Under the pieces are notes generated by a model that saw only the letters and a program-made list of their open reading frames with translations, did not search any database and was not told where the DNA came from. From positions 1 to 34,039 of the IMG/VR virus record IMGVR_UViG_3300046167_000074: 34,039 bases of DNA. One strand, written 5' to 3'. This document shows, piece after piece, positions 32,757 to 34,039 of the stretch. Position 1 is the stretch's first letter, and every line of letters starts with the position of its first letter. Source of the stretch: a virus. The position numbers and the translations under genes were made by a program.

Positions 32757-33067
32757 ATGACAACTTACACATGGCAGATCGCCAACATGGAACGCAACAC
32801 AGCCGACGATGGAGTGGTTGTTTGCCACTGGCGTTGCACAGGCGTTGACGGGGATCACTCTGCGTCATCCTACGGGACAACATCACACACGCCTGACCCA
32901 TCGGCTGCGGACTTTGTGCCTTACGCTGACCTGACCGAAGCAACAGTATTGGGCTGGGTTCACGCTGCGGTAGTGTATCACAGGAAGATACGGAAGCTGC
33001 TATTGCTGACAAGATTGATGCAATGGCAAACCCAACCGAAGCCTCTGGAACACCTTGGGCTGCTTAA
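32757..33067 (+). CDS. DUF7936-like fibre-adjacent protein (copy 2), frame-broken
   Basis: This allele of the gene at 4-312 starts MTTYTWQIANMERNTADDGV and has HWRC, VDGDHSASSYGT and TPDPSAADFVPYADLTEA. Near 32965 (GCTGCGGTAGTG) the frame breaks; adding one base restores VSQEDTEAAIADKIDAMANP to the TAA at 33065. It directly follows the fibre gene by 12 bases, with AAAGGATAATCACG as its leader. About 40% of residues differ from copy 1 in the N-terminal two thirds, so the two ends carry different alleles rather than simple duplicates. Function unknown, probably tail-associated. Confidence 0.65.
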
Positions 33068-33089
33068 CTTAACTTAAAAGGAGATCACG

Positions 33090-33305
33090 ATGGCCGAAGA
33101 CAAAAAGGTAATCACGATTGACGAAATCGAGTACACTGAAGACCAACTGTCCGATGAGGCGAAGGTCTGCATTAATCACATTGGTTCGCTGGATCAAAAG
33201 ATTGGTTCAGCCCAGTTTAATTTGACTCAGCTACAGGGTGGCCGTGAGTTCTTTATGGCACGACTGAAGACGGCTCTGGAGATAACGGAAGAAGAAGATG
33301 GATAA
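33090..33305 (+). CDS. DUF6447-like small acidic protein (copy 2)
   Basis: Identical to the product at 335-550 except Ala for Thr at residue 2. AAAAGGAGAT lies 4 bases upstream. It belongs to the terminal redundancy, so it is probably not a second gene in the circular map. Confidence 0.75.
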   Translation: MAEDKKVITIDEIEYTEDQLSDEAKVCINHIGSLDQKIGSAQFNLTQLQGGREFFMARLKTALEITEEEDG

Positions 33306-33492
33306 ACGTACAGTGGCTTCGGCTCATGAGCGAATTGATGGCTTGGAAAAGGAAGTGATTGCTATGCAAACAGAAATGCGAATCCAATTCAAAGATCTGT
33401 TTGGCCGTGTCAAGCGCATGGAAGCAATCATGATCGGCACAACAGGCTTTATCATTGCACTCTTAGTCGCCGTGCTGACTAAGATGGGCTGA
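33298..33492 (+). CDS. XhlA-like membrane protein (copy 2)
   Basis: The protein is identical to that at 543-737; one silent base differs in the HERID codons (GCGG against GCGA). Part of the terminal redundancy. Confidence 0.65.
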   Translation: MDKRTVASAHERIDGLEKEVIAMQTEMRIQFKDLFGRVKRMEAIMIGTTGFIIALLVAVLTKMG

Positions 33493-33496
33493 CAAA

Positions 33497-33970
33497 ATGA
33501 TTGACCCGGTAACAGCGGTCGGTCTAGCTACTAGCGCATTTAATATTCTAAAGCAGGGTATAAGTGCAGGCAAAGACATCCAAGAAATGAGCGGAACCCT
33601 AGCTAAATGGGGCTCCGCTTTTTCTGATTTTCAGTATGCTGAAGACAAAACAAAGAACCCTCCGTTCTACAAGATGATGTCTGACAATAGCGCCAATGCT
33701 ATTGAAATCTTTGCTCATAAAAAAAAGATGGAGGCTATGCGTAAAGAGATTAAGGATCATATCTCATGGACGTATGGCCCCTCTGCGTGGGAGGAGGTTC
33801 TCGCTATAGAAGGTGAGATGCGTAAGATACGCAGGGAAGAAGCTTACAAAAAACAAGAGATGATAGACAACGCTATCAACTATACCCTTGGTGCAATTAT
33901 ATTTGTCATTGCGGGGGCTGGTATAGTGACAGGCTTTTATTATCTTGGTCGCTATCAGGGTAAGTGGTAA
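33497..33970 (+). CDS. 157-aa C-terminal TM protein (copy 2)
   Basis: Same protein as at 742-1215, offset by exactly 32755 bases. Part of the terminal redundancy. Confidence 0.75.
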   Translation: MIDPVTAVGLATSAFNILKQGISAGKDIQEMSGTLAKWGSAFSDFQYAEDKTKNPPFYKMMSDNSANAIEIFAHKKKMEAMRKEIKDHISWTYGPSAWEEVLAIEGEMRKIRREEAYKKQEMIDNAINYTLGAIIFVIAGAGIVTGFYYLGRYQGKW

Positions 33971-34039
33971 TGTGGGTGTTAATCTGGTTCCAAGTAATTA
34001 ATAACAACATTGAGCATTATCAACTCAATCAGTTCACTA
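33970..34039 (+). CDS. 54-aa hypothetical protein (copy 2, cut by window end)
   Basis: The first 23 codons of the gene at 1215-1379, again starting on a TAATG overlap; the window ends before its stop. Confidence 0.6.
   Translation, partial: MWVLIWFQVINNNIEHYQLNQFT

Larger units (their letters stand above)
32755..34039. repeat. Terminal redundancy, right copy
   Basis: Right partner of 1-1284. Because the first ~230 bp differ strongly while the rest is nearly identical, these ends are probably not exact terminal repeats of one virion but joined from closely related variants. Confidence 0.85.

Noticed and set aside
1-34039. tRNA genes or an attachment site
   Set aside because: I looked in the non-coding gaps for cloverleaf patterns and found none; no integrase suggests an att site.

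Overview
The window is a single tailed-phage genome, almost certainly a marine podovirus-like phage of a Gram-negative, probably alphaproteobacterial, host. The head and short-tail genes follow the T7-like order: terminase, head-tail connector, scaffold, capsid, tail tubes A and B, three or four ejection proteins, then a fibre. The holin is of the GTA 3TM type, and several small genes (DUF7936-, DUF6447-, DUF6378- and Bbp19-like) are typical of marine and alphaproteobacterial phages. I see no tRNA, integrase, RNA polymerase or DNA polymerase gene. The last 1.28 kb (32755-34039) repeats the first 1.28 kb, so the map closes on itself at about 32.75 kb and the window looks genome-complete. The two copies are almost identical from about position 300 onward, but the first ~230 bp are clearly different alleles.

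Layout. (1) 1-3002, plus strand: small fibre-adjacent proteins, then a lysis module with an XhlA-like membrane protein, a one-TM protein, an EF-hand/TM protein, a 3TM holin and a T7-lysozyme-type amidase. It ends at a bidirectional terminator at 3248-3277. (2) 3278-5428, minus strand: a tightly packed operon of about eight small genes, several overlapping, including a DUF6378 (MazG-like) protein and two tiny membrane proteins. Its distal end carries a cassette-like insertion beside a truncated duplicate of one membrane-protein gene. (3) 5429-5574: a divergent promoter region with four near-identical palindromes (TTGCTAGCAA), next to a small ribbon-helix-helix-like protein. (4) 5575-10647, plus strand: RuvC-like resolvase, RecB/Cas4-like nuclease, an SSB-like protein, a primase-helicase, an iteron-and-palindrome region that could be the origin, and a 195-aa protein ending in FDDDIPF, the bacterial SSB tail motif. 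(5) 10772-32744: packaging, head, tail, ejection and fibre genes.

How it may work together (inference). Leftward early genes and rightward replication genes appear to be controlled from one divergent operator cluster. With no polymerase of its own, the phage probably replicates with a primase-helicase acting at the repeat region beside its gene and with host polymerase; the SSB-tail protein is a candidate adaptor to host replication proteins. A rich non-coding stretch at 11237-11537, with two palindromes, precedes the late genes.

Quality caveat. At least eight genes, including essential ones (connector, tail tube B, two ejection proteins, fibre), are interrupted by one-base frame breaks, mostly at short homopolymers. 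Total length in each case fits single-base indels, so I read these as uncorrected long-read errors and annotate the full spans.
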